Source: Lunularia cruciata (Eukaryota; Streptophyta; Marchantiopsida; Lunulariales; Lunulariaceae). From it: a stretch of DNA of 64,000 bases. Positions 42,541-55,296 of this stretch are shown piece by piece; position 1 is the first letter of the stretch; every line of letters starts with the position of its first letter. The notes under the pieces are model-generated. The model was not told the DNA's origin, made no database searches, and saw only the letters and a list, made by a program, of their open reading frames with translations. The translations under genes were made by a program, and so were the position numbers. The stretch covers positions 49,791,001 to 49,855,000 of the forward strand of contig OX419755.1 of NCBI GenBank assembly GCA_948567375.1, written 5' to 3'.

Positions 42541-45500
42541 CTCTTGAGTCTTTAAAAGTTCGACAGAAATGTGATTACCGAGCACGTTTGTTGATGAAAT
42601 GTCGGAAACATTCTTATAGCTTCAAGCAATGTGGAATTGCAATCATCTCTTAGTATTTGTCTTGCATCATCGAATGTTTTCTCCCATTTTTTGCTTTCTT
42701 AAGCTGATATCTTGTTTTGTAATGTCATCCCAAGTATCGCAGGTCTCTTCCCTGAAGAGTTGTAGACATCGAGGTAGTTTCATAATAGGTATATTTGTCA
42801 AAATATGCTTGATTCATTGAATTTTGAACCCACGTCCTCAATCCGAGTAGATTATGTAGAGTTAAGGTAGACAGATGTTTCAAGATTTGGTAAATCAAGC
42901 CAGAACTTCCCATGGGATTGTTTTGATCTGTCCAATCTGCACATTCCATCATGGTCATTGAAGGTTTTCCCTTGTCTGATCTCTCATGAGATTCAAACCT
43001 CTAATAACATCACGTCAAGCAAGTGCTCCAGAAGACTGGTTTTGATAAAAATCTCTTTTTTGTGACTCTCAAGCACAATTACTCTTTCTCTCCATCTTGG
43101 CATTTTTTAGTAAAACACATCTTACCAACTTCAAATGAGAAACGGGCTGCTCTATCAACTTTAAGTCGATGGCAATATCAATTGAGGTAGAAAAACAACG
43201 TAAGATATATTTGAAAGTACTAACATATATATGAACGTCCATTCCTGTACATATTTAAATCATCTTCAAGCTCACAATAGCAAAGTAGACCAATATATGT
43301 TACACCCGAAGTTTACAACTATGACATATATTTAAAATCATCAAAGTATACTGGTTAATAAAACTTGGATATTGCCGTAAGTCCTCAAAGGATTTATCCC
43401 AATATTTATTACCTTGGAATATTGTAGTAAAAGTGGAAGGTACATTAAACAAACCAAACAAAATCATTGAAAAATGCAGAAGTTATTATTTCTCATAGAT
43501 TTTTTTGGTAATTTGGATCCGGTTGTGTATTGACTTTAAGCCTATCTTATAAATTAGTTAGCATCAATAATTCTCTGCAAGAGTTCATCAATCATTTATA
43601 AATTAGTTTATGAACACCTTACAATCATCAACAAATCAAAGAGTTCATCAATCCTTCATTAGATACGGAATAAACAACTTAGAATAAAAAAATTCTAACC
43701 TAGTAATCTCACGGAAAATCATGTTCACGTAAGGTGATCTACGGCTTATACTCATTGTAAATAATTTCTTTTAACTCACTAAGCTCAGATGAGTGATTGA
43801 TTTGTACCAACTTAATGAGTGAATTTAGAATCTATATTATGAAAGAAGTTACTCTATGTGAAGGTAAGGTAATTTATTTGTCAAAGAATTACCAAACTGT
43901 CGTAATCAGTTTTCCTATTTGTGTGATATTCTTCCTTTTTCTATAACTACTTGAGACTAAGAACGTTTATGTATTTTTCTTTCCTTGGTATGTAGATAAT
44001 ATTTATAAAAAAGTTATCTTCTTCTTACCCTCAAAATCCAGTCCATGTTGATGGTTGTAATCCACAAAAGTAAATGCAACAAGGCTCTAAGAAGCAAATA
44101 AGTATATAGGATTGATATACAACTCATTTGAAAGAATTTGTGAAATATAATCAAAGATCCTAAATTATTTAATGATTATTTATTTATCAAAACTAGAACT
44201 GAGACATGTAACTTTGCAAGTACATGGAATGTCTAGAACTCATGAACATCTAGATTAGGATCAAAGGTGTAAATGTTGATGTACCTTTAATCTTGTCCAA
44301 TATACAATATTTGAATCAAATACTTAATATCTTGGATCAAAATTTGAAACGAAAAATAAATTTAATAAATTAAACTGTATTAAACCATAGATTTAAGATG
44401 AAAAGTTAATTTGTATTCATAACTGATTTGAATATCAATGCTAAAGTTCCGTGAGAAATCCAATGACTCAACTATTCTAAATATCAACATAGCAAGAAAT
44501 GGGGAGTGCCCCTCAGCAAGAGTGATAGAGCACAAGATTACTTATACTATGTGCAGAAAATTAGTTCAACTTTTACTTTCAATTTTCTGCACTAGTTGGC
44601 GATGTAAGTCACACTAACTCGCGAATAGTAATAGAGCCCCAAAGTATGAATTTTGTAATGTGCAAAATCAAAGCTAACATTAGATATAAAGATGACTTTT
44701 TCTCTATGCAAATCAATACTTTATGTGTTGGTATCAATCATTATAATTAGTTTAGAACTATTGGCTCTTTAGTTTTAAATTAATTTGATTTGGATCCTAC
44801 GGTTAAAAGTTTCAAGTACAAAGAATCCTATAGTCACTTTTTCACATATTTACTCCAATATCAATGGTATATCATTATTTTCCCAATAACGATTATGATA
44901 TTTTTTACAATGCAATATTACACGTAATAATCCCTTCTCTCATAATAATCTCGAAAAAATTATTAAGAATTGGAGATTTTTAGATAAATTATAATAATTA
45001 AAATATGGATATAAAAATTAAGACTAAAAGTCTGTATACCAGAGTTTTGGTAGTAAAAAATTTCACTATTTTGATTTAGTCAGTATGTATATTACTAGAG
45101 AAATTTATATGATATTCTGGAAAATACTTAAGAAGTGTTTGAAAGGATTATTTACAAGGTGATCAAGAAAAAATTGGGATGCAAGTTGTTAAAAATGGAT
45201 TAATTTAGTTTTATTTTGTTACTATAATGTAGTGTATGAAAATCTTCAAATATGTGGAGGCCAAACCATAAAAACAACAAGGTTCATTTGAATATGTTTG
45301 CATTTAAATTTTGGTCTTAGTTTGAATTTTAGGTTCAGTGTTTGGTGGTCTTTAAGGATAGAGAAGCAATGTTCATTGAAGAATTATGTGGTTCAGGGTC
45401 TTTTGGTTTCTTCTGGTTCAGATGCCTAGCAAAATCAAAGGATATGGATTTTATATTCATGGTGGGAGGCAATCCACTGCCTCACGATAGAATCATCCAC

Positions 45501-47200
45501 AAGTACATTAATTGTGCAAAGTAACTTTTCATTGCATAATATATTTGCAATTTATCTCATTACTTTCATTTGTCCGATAGTCATCTCCTTACTCTTGTAT
45601 ATTTAGATTTCAACATTGAATAATCTACATCAAGGTTAGCCTAGTAAAAACTTTGGACTACAAATCCAAATAAGGTATTGAAATTTGTTTGTCCTTACAA
45701 TGTCCATTTTTAGCTTTTCCATGCAATGGAAATTTCAAATGGTTAGTAAGCTTTTAGAAAGGTGTTTGCCTTTGCCTCAAATCGGATTGTATTCATTAAA
45801 GACTTAGTAATTGTTAAATTTATTGATAAGTGAGAAGTATTTCTCTTAAGTACTTATTTTATGAGTAGCGAGTCAAAAGTTGTCACATAAGCATCAAATT
45901 TTTTCAAATTCTTGTCATAATTTTTGGATCCAAATTTCTAAAGCTTTAGAATAAGAATGATTAACTTGGAATTTGGTAACATTATTATAGTGTTGACTTT
46001 GATTTGTTGTGTTGACGTAAGAGAAGAGAGCTCTTGAACTTTATATCTAAAAAGAAAGAATTGATAAAAGATGGAATCCAAGTAAGTAAATCATTGAAAA
46101 GCATGAGATAAACATTAAAAGCTATTATGTAGTGGTTCTTATAATTTTTAGACTTTAGAATTAAGGCTTGAATAATAAAAATCAAAATTTAATTCATAAA
46201 AATTATAATACCTAGAAAAATTATACTTGTGAAATTTTGATAACTTTCTTATATGATGTCTATTCCAAGTAGTTATGGAAAATTGGGGTACTTTCCAATT
46301 ACCTTTTGAATTCTTTATCTCATAAGCTTTTACATTTGAAAAGTAGTTTAAAGTAGAAGTTATGAGGAAACTAAAATATATAGTTTCTTCTTTATCACAT
46401 TTCATCATGTGATTTGGATATTATATTCCACATATATGAGTTCAAATTTTCAGACGCTAGCATAATATCTATGAAGCAATAACCTTGAAGTTTAAATTCA
46501 TAATGGTGAATAAAAATCTTAATTCTAGACACCGATAATGAAATTGAAAAATCCAACATAATCCATCTAGAAATATATAGACCTGCATTACTGGATTTCT
46601 GAAACCATAACTTAAAAAGTTTTGAATCCCAAATAAGTCAAATTCTTTACACCTTAAACCTAGTAACCCTTATATATATTATCTCATTTTTTAGTCTCAA
46701 CCTTGAAGAATTTTGAGTAAATTTTCTTGGTTTTTAAATAGTAAGAATCCTAAACCCTAAATTCACAATGTTTAAATTGACACATGTGATTATGATACTT
46801 AGCCTGCTCCTTTACAGTTTATAATGCTAACATATTAATTCGTAAAACTTACCTTCATTCTTAAATGAATATGATACTTAGCCCCTCCTTTGTAGTTTTT
46901 AATGGTAACTTATTCATTCGTAAAAGTCACCTTCATTCTTAAACGGTGCGTCCACACTAGATCAATTTTTTTTTATTTGGATCATAACTAACCTAAAAAT
47001 ATATTTTCTCTTGATATAGATAAGAAGATACACTGAATTTTTCACTTTCTATGATTTGGTACAAATGGTAGAAGCGGAAAAGAATTTAGTCTTCAGTCAT
47101 CGATAATAACTTCCACAAGTCACTCAATGAAGATAAATATCATACTGAAATCTAAGTTAGTACTATCTTTATTTTGATATATTGAAACTTTTTCATAAAG
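42541..47200. other. AT-rich intergenic island without recognisable genes
   Basis: Base composition falls sharply compared with the importin exons, with long A/T runs from about 43000 on. No frame resembles a protein. A near-duplicate pair of segments occurs at about 46790-46830 and 46865-46940 (both contain ATGATACTTAGCC and TTCATTCTTAAA). Confidence 0.45.
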
Positions 47201-47266
47201 AAGAGGGCGACCGCGTAGGAAACGCGAAGGATGGGAAGACCCCCACAAGCCGTACATAAAGAGGGG
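47201..47266 (+). repeat. Dispersed GACCGCGTAG repeat, copy 2
   Basis: It contains GGGCGACCGCGTAGGAAACG, where CGCGT and ACGCG can pair around AGGAA, then AAGGATGGGAAGACCCCC and AAGCCGTAC. It shares the core with the copies near 20081, 47564, 47618, 48900 and 61320. Confidence 0.65.
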
Positions 47267-47563
47267 AATTTATTTTAGATTCATAGTATATAGTTTTAAA
47301 ATTTATGAAAATAGATTATAAATGAATCATTTATGCCATATGAATCAATAATCTCGAAATATGGATTTGAGATAGGAACCTACCAGCCCATTTACCCCAA
47401 TTCCAAATTAAACCTGAGAAGTGGAGATGATAAAATGATACATCAAACTGAGTATTTTTCTTAATTTACTTCAAAATACTTCAGTATTTTGAAGTAAATT
47501 AGTTCCACTTCTACTTAGTTTTTCACACAATAGTTCGAAAATAGATGTCATTTAGTACTGGTG

Positions 47564-47790
47564 ACCGGTAGAGAACACAAAGGATGGAAAGACCCCATCA
47601 AACGGGTGGAAAAGGTTACCGGCAGAGAACACAAAGGATGGAAAGACCCCATCAAGCTGTACAAGGGAGAGACAAAAAAAAAGGTAAAATTGGGCTAGGC
47701 TCCAATAGAGTCTATGAGAAATCTGCACTATTGCACCTATGATATCCAAGCCATGCAAGTCCTATGGTCTACAAAAACTGGAGCATCCGA
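47564..47790 (+). repeat. Dispersed repeat, tandem copies 3 and 4; left arm of an inverted pair
   Basis: ACCGG(T/C)AGAGAACACAAAGG with GATGGAAAGACCCCATCAA occurs twice, 54 bases apart (47564 and 47618). The second copy continues with GTACAAGGGAGAG, AATAGAGTCTAT, GAGAAATCTGC and CTATGATATCC to about 47790. All these words recur in reverse complement at 48790-48965. Confidence 0.7.
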
Positions 47791-48475
47791 AGAAACATCA
47801 CCTAGTGTGTTTGCTTTCCTGAAGATTGCACTAACTATTGCACTCTGTAGAGCATTGGACACATGTTGCCTAAAACAACTTGGTTTTTATCTTCCCTCTT
47901 TTGAAGTAACACTAAATCTAACTCCAATTTATATCAAGTTCTCAGTATGATATGAAAACAAAGATTCAGACCGTCTAGAAACCTATATTCTCTCATGTAG
48001 AATTTTTTCATTTGCTAACTAAAATCATCCCTTGAGAAAAATTAAATTCTGTATTTTCCAAAGGTGAATATTTATTATTTTCTAATTTAAGTCAGTGGAA
48101 CATGCCAAACATGCATGCGGGGATACCATTACAGGTCGGAATGCTTGATGGGTAAGGTTTTCTCATAGTTATATTCAATAGTTTTAGTTATTAAAATTTA
48201 TAATAGAATGATTTAAAATGAATGAATATGTAAAATAATTTAATTAATCTCATACTATGATCGATAAATCGTTTTTATAATTAATTGTGAAAATTAAATA
48301 GTTTAATTCTAGTATGAATATATAACATAATAATTCATATAATTAATAAATTCAAATATATTATTATCTTTAAAATTATTATTTTTAATTTTAATTTTTA
48401 TTTGTAAAATTTAACTCTATTTAAATTTTTATATCTCCTCTTTGTACAATTGAATAAACAACTTTCTCTTTCTTA

Positions 48476-48718
48476 TTCTTTTACAATTGTTCCTTTTTAG
48501 TTTATACAAATATTATTTTCATTATATTTCTTATTATTTTTATCGCATTTAATTCCACTTTTACAATTTTTCCTTTTTATCTTATACAAATATTATTTTC
48601 ATTATATTTCTTATTATTTTTATCGCATTTAATTCCACTTTTACAATTTTTCCTTTTTATCTTATACAAATATTATTTTCATTATATTTCTTATTATTTT
48701 TATCGCATTTAATTCCAC
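48476..48718. repeat. 80-bp tandem repeat, three copies
   Basis: The word TATCGCATTTAATTCCAC ends each unit at 48541, 48621 and 48701, an exact 80-base period. Copies two and three look identical and the first differs by a few bases. It is AT-rich and lies between the arms of the inverted pair 47618/48965. Confidence 0.9.
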
Positions 48719-48789
48719 GTCCCCGACCCGACGTTAAGACTAATTCAAAGCGGATTAATTTATAATATTATGATGGAAATAACAACCCC

Positions 48790-48965
48790 TGTAAACATAG
48801 TACCACTTGTATAGCTCGGATATCATAGGTGTGCGAAAGGGCAAATTTCTCGTATAGACTCTATTAGGGTTTAGTCCCATGTTACTTTCTTCTTCTTTTT
48901 CCTCTCCCTTGTACGGGCTTGATGGGGTCTTCCCATCCTTCGTTTTTCCTATCCCTCATAAACAT
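48790..48965 (-). repeat. Dispersed repeat, inverted copy 5; right arm of an inverted pair
   Basis: On the minus strand it reads GAAGGATGGGAAGACCCC, CATCAAGCCCGTACAAGGG, AATAGAGTCTATACGAGAAA and CACCTATGATATCC, in the same order as 47618-47790. Confidence 0.7.
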
Positions 48966-51809
48966 GGGGAAAATAACAAAAACATCTAATAAACAAGGCA
49001 CCAAGATCTTTCCGGGTGGATCACAGATTTGATTTCCAAGCGCCAAGCGGCATGTTCAATTGGAGTTTGAAACTCCGTTCCCTGTAAGTTTTCCGTTCCT
49101 CTCCTCTGTGACCTATGCACCACGACGGAGTTCCCGGAGAACGATGTTCGTTGCACCGTGAAATTGCAAACGTTGACGAGGAGAGAGCGACCGACAAATC
49201 GGGACCGAGATGAGCTTGAGGTCGTGGGATCTCTCTCCACGACATAGATGTGAATTGATCTGAGAGGAACAACGCTAAAGTATCACCGCTCCCTTAGACA
49301 TAAGTTGTAAAATATCTTATCGAGTGAATGTTGTTCATCGGCATTTCTTTGCCATAGGTTATGGGTCCAGTACTCTGTGAACATCTCACATTCCGCAGGT
49401 TCTTCGAGATAGAGAAATGTAGTATCTGTGGATGGACCTAGTATAAAGTTCGATCAGTCATAGCATCATTTTGATATTCGATGTTTGGATGGCTCATAAT
49501 GCTGAGCTAGGCTCCAAATGACGATAAACTCATAGTGAATAAACGGAGAGATACCAGGAGATCGAAAGAAACCAGGGAAACAGAGTGGGACTATAGCGAA
49601 GAGTGTATATTTTACGTCTGCCAGATTTGCCTTCCTATAATCTGGAGGGAGACGGGGGAATAAGACGTGGGGGCATAACAAGCCAGACATTGAATGTATA
49701 CCAGGGTATGAACACAGGAGAATGTGCAGCACAAATGGTGTGAATCAGGGTCTGTTATCTATCTGCTTTGAGGTACGGGACGACCGCTCCATTGATGCGC
49801 AGCTACAGGTGAGGGTTATTGAGGCCAAAGATGGACGAACTTATCGGAGTTCGTACTCACTTGCATATTTTCGTTAAGCTTTCGTTTTTACCTCAAAAAA
49901 GTCGTACAAGTAACGCACATCTCATAGTGAGGAAATTCTTGAATGTTCATCTTGTGGGGAAGGAAATAAAATTTTCTTTCACTGTACGATTCGCCCAGTC
50001 ACAAATAATCTCGATAAATTTCGGCTTGGACAGCGCGATACTTCCAATGTTATGTTGAGGTGGCGATATACATGTTGTTCTGGTATAATGTGGTGTCGAA
50101 CTTCTTGCATGAGTCTTCTTCTCTTGACAATATCAGTTATGCAAGAATGACTATGGCCGATCCAGTACTGAGCTGTTGATGCCATGGACCGAATTGCTGA
50201 TCATCTGTAGATGATTATCATGATTTTTCCAGTAACTAGTACTTCAACCAACGTAACTGAGGGTCCAAGTTGAAACAACGATCAAGACATGTTACCAGTT
50301 GTCATCAGTTTGTAGTATCATGCAATATCGACGATATTGGTATCTTAGAACTGGGAACAGTACATTATGCGGTGAAGACGATGTACGAGCCAGCTTGCGA
50401 TCACAGCAAAATGCTTGCAACGCTACACATGTTGTTGTGTGCGGAGTTCCAGAATCTTTATCTGTGTCCTTGGTCTTGAACTATCGGACGGAATTGTTGA
50501 CAACTGTCGTTTAAGCGCTTGCTCGGATGTTCGCAAATCTGACCGTGACATGCCCACAATCCATCCGAAGCGTTACAGTAGATTTTATAAAAGTCGAATT
50601 CTGATCCTCATATATCCATTCAGTCCATAAAAGCGTTACACACTAGGTCCATAGATTGTATAGAACAGGAACAATAGTTTACAGGGATTATGCTGGTCAT
50701 AGCTAATATTTCACATATCCTAAGAGGATTGTAAACTTGTTCTGATTTGATCTTCTCAATGAGAGTTCACGCAGCCCCTGAAAAGCATTCAGTATTTACC
50801 TTCACAAGCAATTTGGAATTGCTGAATTTCATTTCGAACGAGGCTTACGGTAGTGTTTCTGCAACCGCCGAGTCATGAACTGGAACATTGTCAGCCCTTT
50901 CTGCCTTTGGGTTTCAACGAGCTAACCATTACATTACTGCAAGTGCAATTGTAATTGCAGTAGGGGTCAACTGGCCACAATAGACGTAACTCCTCTCTCG
51001 GCACGTACAGATGTCCTCCGCGTCTATTCGAATTCCTACTTCTGCGTTCCAACAATTGATCTTTAGATTGCAATTTTGAGTCATGATCATCAATCAGCCT
51101 CAACGATCTTAATTGAAATACTTTATCGCATTCTCTCAGTCAAGTAGCGATTCTGAGAGGCAGAGGTCAACTTCACACGGGAGAGTAGAAGGCGAAAAGG
51201 AGATTTTAGCAACTGAAGTCACCTCATCCAAGTGCGAGTCCATGCATCACAGCAGGTTCTGAGACGACTATTTAGTCAGAATACAACCGTTCTAATCTAG
51301 AGGAGTCCAGTCAACCACTTTAAGCTACTCCGACGCAGAGACATTAACGAGACCACACTGCCTTCGGTTAATGTGAAGTGCCTGCGGCATCCGCATTTAG
51401 TGTGAATGGTCAACTTCATTTTGGTCACTGAAGTCGTTGACGAATGTCGGTTGCTTTGAGTATCTTTCAAATTTACAAGTTACATCTAAGGACGGTAACT
51501 AGAGACAACCCAATCGGCAAGTTGACAAGAAGATAATACCGCGACTTGTCTGATTACAGGAGGTCACTTCGTAGTGTGCGCCTCTGTTGTTGTTTACATC
51601 CTTCTCTGAGTTATGTCACTCCAAGTTTCGATCCTCAATTGTTACGCCCTTTGCGCTTGCGCATCCTGGGTATCCTGCCTTGACCTTGTATATATGCTCC
51701 ATTTCTTAGCTGGTGCAATCATCCCAGCTTCCCTCTTCCTACAGCTCTCTGTGGTTGATCAGAGTGCAAAGTGTCGTCTTCTTTCTCCGTTCAAGATCGT
51801 TCTCGCAAG
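48966..51809. other. Intergenic, no recognisable gene; upstream region of the DUF538 gene
   Basis: Base composition is near genic levels, but no frame shows a known domain or a convincing exon chain. The final part must hold the DUF538 promoter; TGTATATATGC at about 51686 is a possible TATA element roughly 120 bases before the ATG. Confidence 0.4.
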
Positions 51810-52316
51810 ATGGCAGCAGCCACCGTTGAGCAGGTCGCAGACACACTCGCCAAGACTGAGCTCGAGGGCAAGACTGAGGCCAAAGGCAGCAAGGATGCGA
51901 AGGCGGTAGAGAAGAAGGATCCAAAGGCGGGAGGTGAAGTGTTTACGGGACACGAGGCGGCATTGAAGAAAGCTGTTGCTTTAATGGAGGAGTTCGGCCT
52001 GCCCCTAGGTCTTCTGCCATTGTTAGACGTGATCGAGCTCGGGCACGTTCAATCCACGGGCTACATGTGGATCTCTCAGAAGAAAAAAGTGGAGCACACC
52101 TTCAAACTCATCAACAAACAGGTCAGCTACGCTGAAGAGATCAAGGGCTTCATCGAGAAGGGCAAAATCAAGAAGTTATCCGGCGTCAAGGCCAAGGAGT
52201 TGTTCATTTGGGCCCCTGTAGGTGATATCAGTGTCATGGGAGACCAGGTCCATTTCAAGAGTTTTGCAGGCATCACCAAAACTTTCGCTGCTAGTGCCTT
52301 CGCCGCCGGCCAGTAA
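51810..52316 (+). CDS. DUF538 family protein
   Basis: A single-exon, 168-aa protein from the ATG at 51810 (MAAATVEQVADTLAKTELEG); upstream in-frame codons start only with GTG. Residues 1-45 are a Lys/Glu/Ala-rich low-complexity stretch. Residues about 48-160 form the plant DUF538 domain (PF04398), with AVALMEEFGLPLGLLPLLDV, ELGHVQSTGYMWISQKKK, VSYAEEIKGFIEKGKIKKL and GVKAKELFIWAPVGDISV. The domain is a beta-rich plant-specific fold whose biochemical role is not firmly established; some members are stress-responsive. No signal peptide or membrane segment is seen. A hairpin (CTATAGG/CCTATAG) follows the stop within 30 bases. Confidence 0.92.
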   Translation: MAAATVEQVADTLAKTELEGKTEAKGSKDAKAVEKKDPKAGGEVFTGHEAALKKAVALMEEFGLPLGLLPLLDVIELGHVQSTGYMWISQKKKVEHTFKLINKQVSYAEEIKGFIEKGKIKKLSGVKAKELFIWAPVGDISVMGDQVHFKSFAGITKTFAASAFAAGQ

Positions 52317-53448
52317 TTACCACTATAGGCTTCTTTCCCTATAGGGTAGACTCTATGGAGTGACAGAATTGAGCTAGTTTCTGCCCCGTTGACACTTCGG
52401 TCCTCCGATGATTATTTTCTCGAACTTGGCCCTTTTGACGACTGACTTTAAAGCAGCTCCTTGGGCTGTCAGTCACTAGATATGTCGACTTCCGGAGATC
52501 CTCACAAAAAGACTTTCTTGTTCTTCTTGTTCGTACCATCCTAGTCTGGAAACATACGTACTAGCATCTCTAACGAAGCATTACATCCGTAGCTCATATT
52601 GATGGAAGGAGATCCAAAGAGCTATAGCAAGGTTTGATAAGTCAATTCGCATGGTTCTAGCTATAATACGAGCTGCCTATTTTAGGTTCTTGGAACTCAC
52701 CCACCATTGATACAATTGCGACCGATATACTTTGATTCTTTAATTTATTCAGAACGATTTATTGCCAGAGATTCTGAACTGCGAGCTTTCTCTTCTTGGC
52801 TTTGCAAATATATGCTTCTTTGTGTAACCACGCTTGGAAGCTGACTCTGATACTCGTTCTTTGGAGCAGTGCATATTTAAGGTGAAATCATGCCCAGAGC
52901 AGTTATGATCTCTCTTTTTCAAGAATAGTTCTTGCTGGATGGGATGGATAACTGAACCACAAATTGTGAACATTCAACGGGTTTTGCCGCTGAACGTTCA
53001 CAATGCCGATATAGATGATGCCAGCGAGACACGAGCGAAATCTGAAAGTGACTATTGCATCAACACTTAAGCGTGACTGCCATGATCACGAGTGAATTGC
53101 GAATATGACCAAGGTAGCAGGGACTCGAGCAAAATGTGAAAGTGACTGTTGGATTAATACTATAAGTGTGACTGCCATGATCACGAGTGAATTCCGGATA
53201 TGACCAATGCAGCAGTGAGGAAATAATTCTGCATCAGCGAATCATCGAAGGTCTCAAAGTCCAGTCCATGACATATTATACTATTAGGAGAGAAGCTTAA
53301 TCAGCACCTTAAATATTACTGTGAGTTTGTTGAGAGGATTGCAGAGAAAGAAATCATTTGCACCTGGAGTAGTTAAGATGCATGCTTTACAATCATGGTC
53401 AATTTGGAGAATCACGACGGGTAAGTGGTTGAACGAGCATAGTGTTCT
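52317..53448. other. Intergenic with a fold-back and a 95-bp duplication
   Basis: No gene is seen. 52963-53004 is an imperfect fold-back with 9-bp outer arms ATTGTGAAC/GTTCACAAT and further pairing inside. GTGACTGCCATGATCACGAG occurs at 53073 and 53168 in two tandem units of about 95 bases. Confidence 0.55.
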
Positions 53449-55296
53449 TCAACCGACGAAGGGAATGGCAGCGACGTTCCCTGAGACAGTAACATCGAGG
53501 TACACACGATCCAGTCGGACGTCGAAAAGACGTGGCTGGCCTTCAGGACCATAAATTACATTCACACCAAGAATGTCACGAGTGATCTGGTCGATGGCTT
53601 TCTGATAATTCTCTCCGACCAACTCTGGCCAACCGGGGGATAGACCTGCACGCAGACAACCATGACAGATTGCACACTTTAGGCCTTCTCCCGCTCGATT
53701 GTTCAGATCTTCAACGAGTCTGCATCCTTTGTATATTCTCAACGGTAGTTTGAAACTGGTCTTGAAAGCAAATTATACTATCTGCTTGACTAAATTAACA
53801 AATTTTGCGATTTATTCATCTCTCGATCGTCAGTGAACATGCACGAAGCTGTGAACAAAATCAGGACGTTTCTGTCTCCTTACGATTATGATGCCACAAG
53901 CCCCGCACGGGAATTTCATAAACTGTGTCATCATCGGACGTTCCAGTCGTGTAGAGCCACACGTCCTGGTTGGTGCCATTAAGAACCGCAAAGCCAGTGG
54001 GAGCGGGATCAGTTCCGGGACCGAGTACGTAGATATTCTCCACACCTGAGAGCCTCAGCTTTGCCTTCGTTGTGCCAACATCTTCAAACTGAAGTTTTGG
54101 CCATGCCGTCCGAACCGACCCTGCACAAGCCAAACGCAATGTACATCACTCATCATGCCATATACGAGGCAAATTGGTGAAGTAAAATGTACATACATCT
54201 GCCTCCAACAGGAATTTCAAGAGCACTGCCATGCAACCGGCCCGGTGCGAGAAGGTTTTGTAAAAGGAAGGTAAATTCCAACCTGTTTTCTGGAACATGA
54301 GAGGTGTCCGAGAACCGGTGGTTTGTAGAGGGGCCGCCTGAACTTCCTGATGAGAAACGAATAGGGGTCCGAAACACATGACTACCTGTAGAAGCCCAAT
54401 TCTCGGATGCATGATCGTGAGCGTTGTTATAGATGATATCTTACAGGCAGTAATGTGGACAATTGAGCGGATCTATCGAGGGTTGATTTACAAGTTGCTC
54501 TTGTTGCTGTGTAGTTCAGAACCAAAATCGACCGAATCGTGACATGCAAAATATATAAGTAGTTACTTTAATTTCCACGTTCAGAGGTGGTGGTTTGCTG
54601 CGTATGTGACATGATGCTTTTATACGAGTTCGTGAAGTTCGCTCCTATTTGTGATTTTATCTCACATACGATTGTGAAATCTTAGGAAGCTTCAGGGAAG
54701 GTCGCGAGGTCACAGGCTTACCGGTCTAGTTTAAACTACCTCCAACAGCATTCTCAAATCCGCAGTGTTCCTCGGAACTAGAGATTGCAAAGATTGAAAC
54801 CAAAAGCTCGTGATACGTAGACAAATGAAATGAGGATTTGAAATGAAGGCCATTTACGATCTCAGAATAGTTCCTCAGTACTGTGCTCCGAATTTCGGCA
54901 GCTGATGATGAGGACTTGCGAGCAGCATTTGCCAAATACTAGACTCCATAGACATGCAGAAACAAGCTTGTATAAGCTAGAGATTCTAAAGTAGCGAATG
55001 ACATAACGATGTATACCCTCCGAATGAATGTCCAGTAGAGCGCTGTATTGTATTGCACCATCTTTCGACCCAGCAGCTTTCAGCCGCAGAAACATAGAAG
55101 GTTCACCTCTTTCACTGCCGGAATTTTTCCTTGTTGCATGTATCTTCGTCGAGTCTGTCGAATCGTGAGAAAGTGTACTAATAAAATTCCTGTTCTCACT
55201 TATCTTCTCTTCATCGTTCACTACTCCAGCGTTTAACGTTTCTGACCAAGGGCAAACGTATCCGGACGAAATTCCACATGTTATTTGGATCACATA
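53449..55296 (-). CDS. Protein with a C-terminal potato-inhibitor-I-like domain (5' end unresolved)
   Basis: My exon model is 55296-55017 (tentative), 54385-54197, 54120-53884 and 53645-53449; every join is phase 1 and GT-AG. The last exon reads LSPGWPELVGENYQKAIDQI, then FDVRLDRVYLDV and a C-terminal AAIPFVG. This is the potato inhibitor I (PF00280) frame: W-P-E-L-V-G, a D-x-R-x-D-R-V block and a terminal I-P-x-V-G. The preceding exon (RTAWPKLQFEDVG, DVWLYTTGTS, TVYEIPVRG) has a similar W-P-L start and I-P-V-R-G end, so it may be a diverged second copy. Known family members inhibit serine proteases of the subtilisin and chymotrypsin type, but the reactive-site loop here (YGPEGQPRLFD) departs from the usual pattern, so inhibition is not assured. 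The first exon and any signal peptide are not located. Confidence 0.6.

Noticed and set aside
47564-47660. GGAAAGACCCC words considered as large-subunit rRNA fragments
   Set aside because: Only about 11 bases match and the flanks do not follow rRNA; the repeats belong to a dispersed family instead.
48476-48718. 80-bp repeats considered as a CRISPR array
   Set aside because: The units are contiguous with no unique spacers, in plant nuclear DNA; this is a minisatellite.
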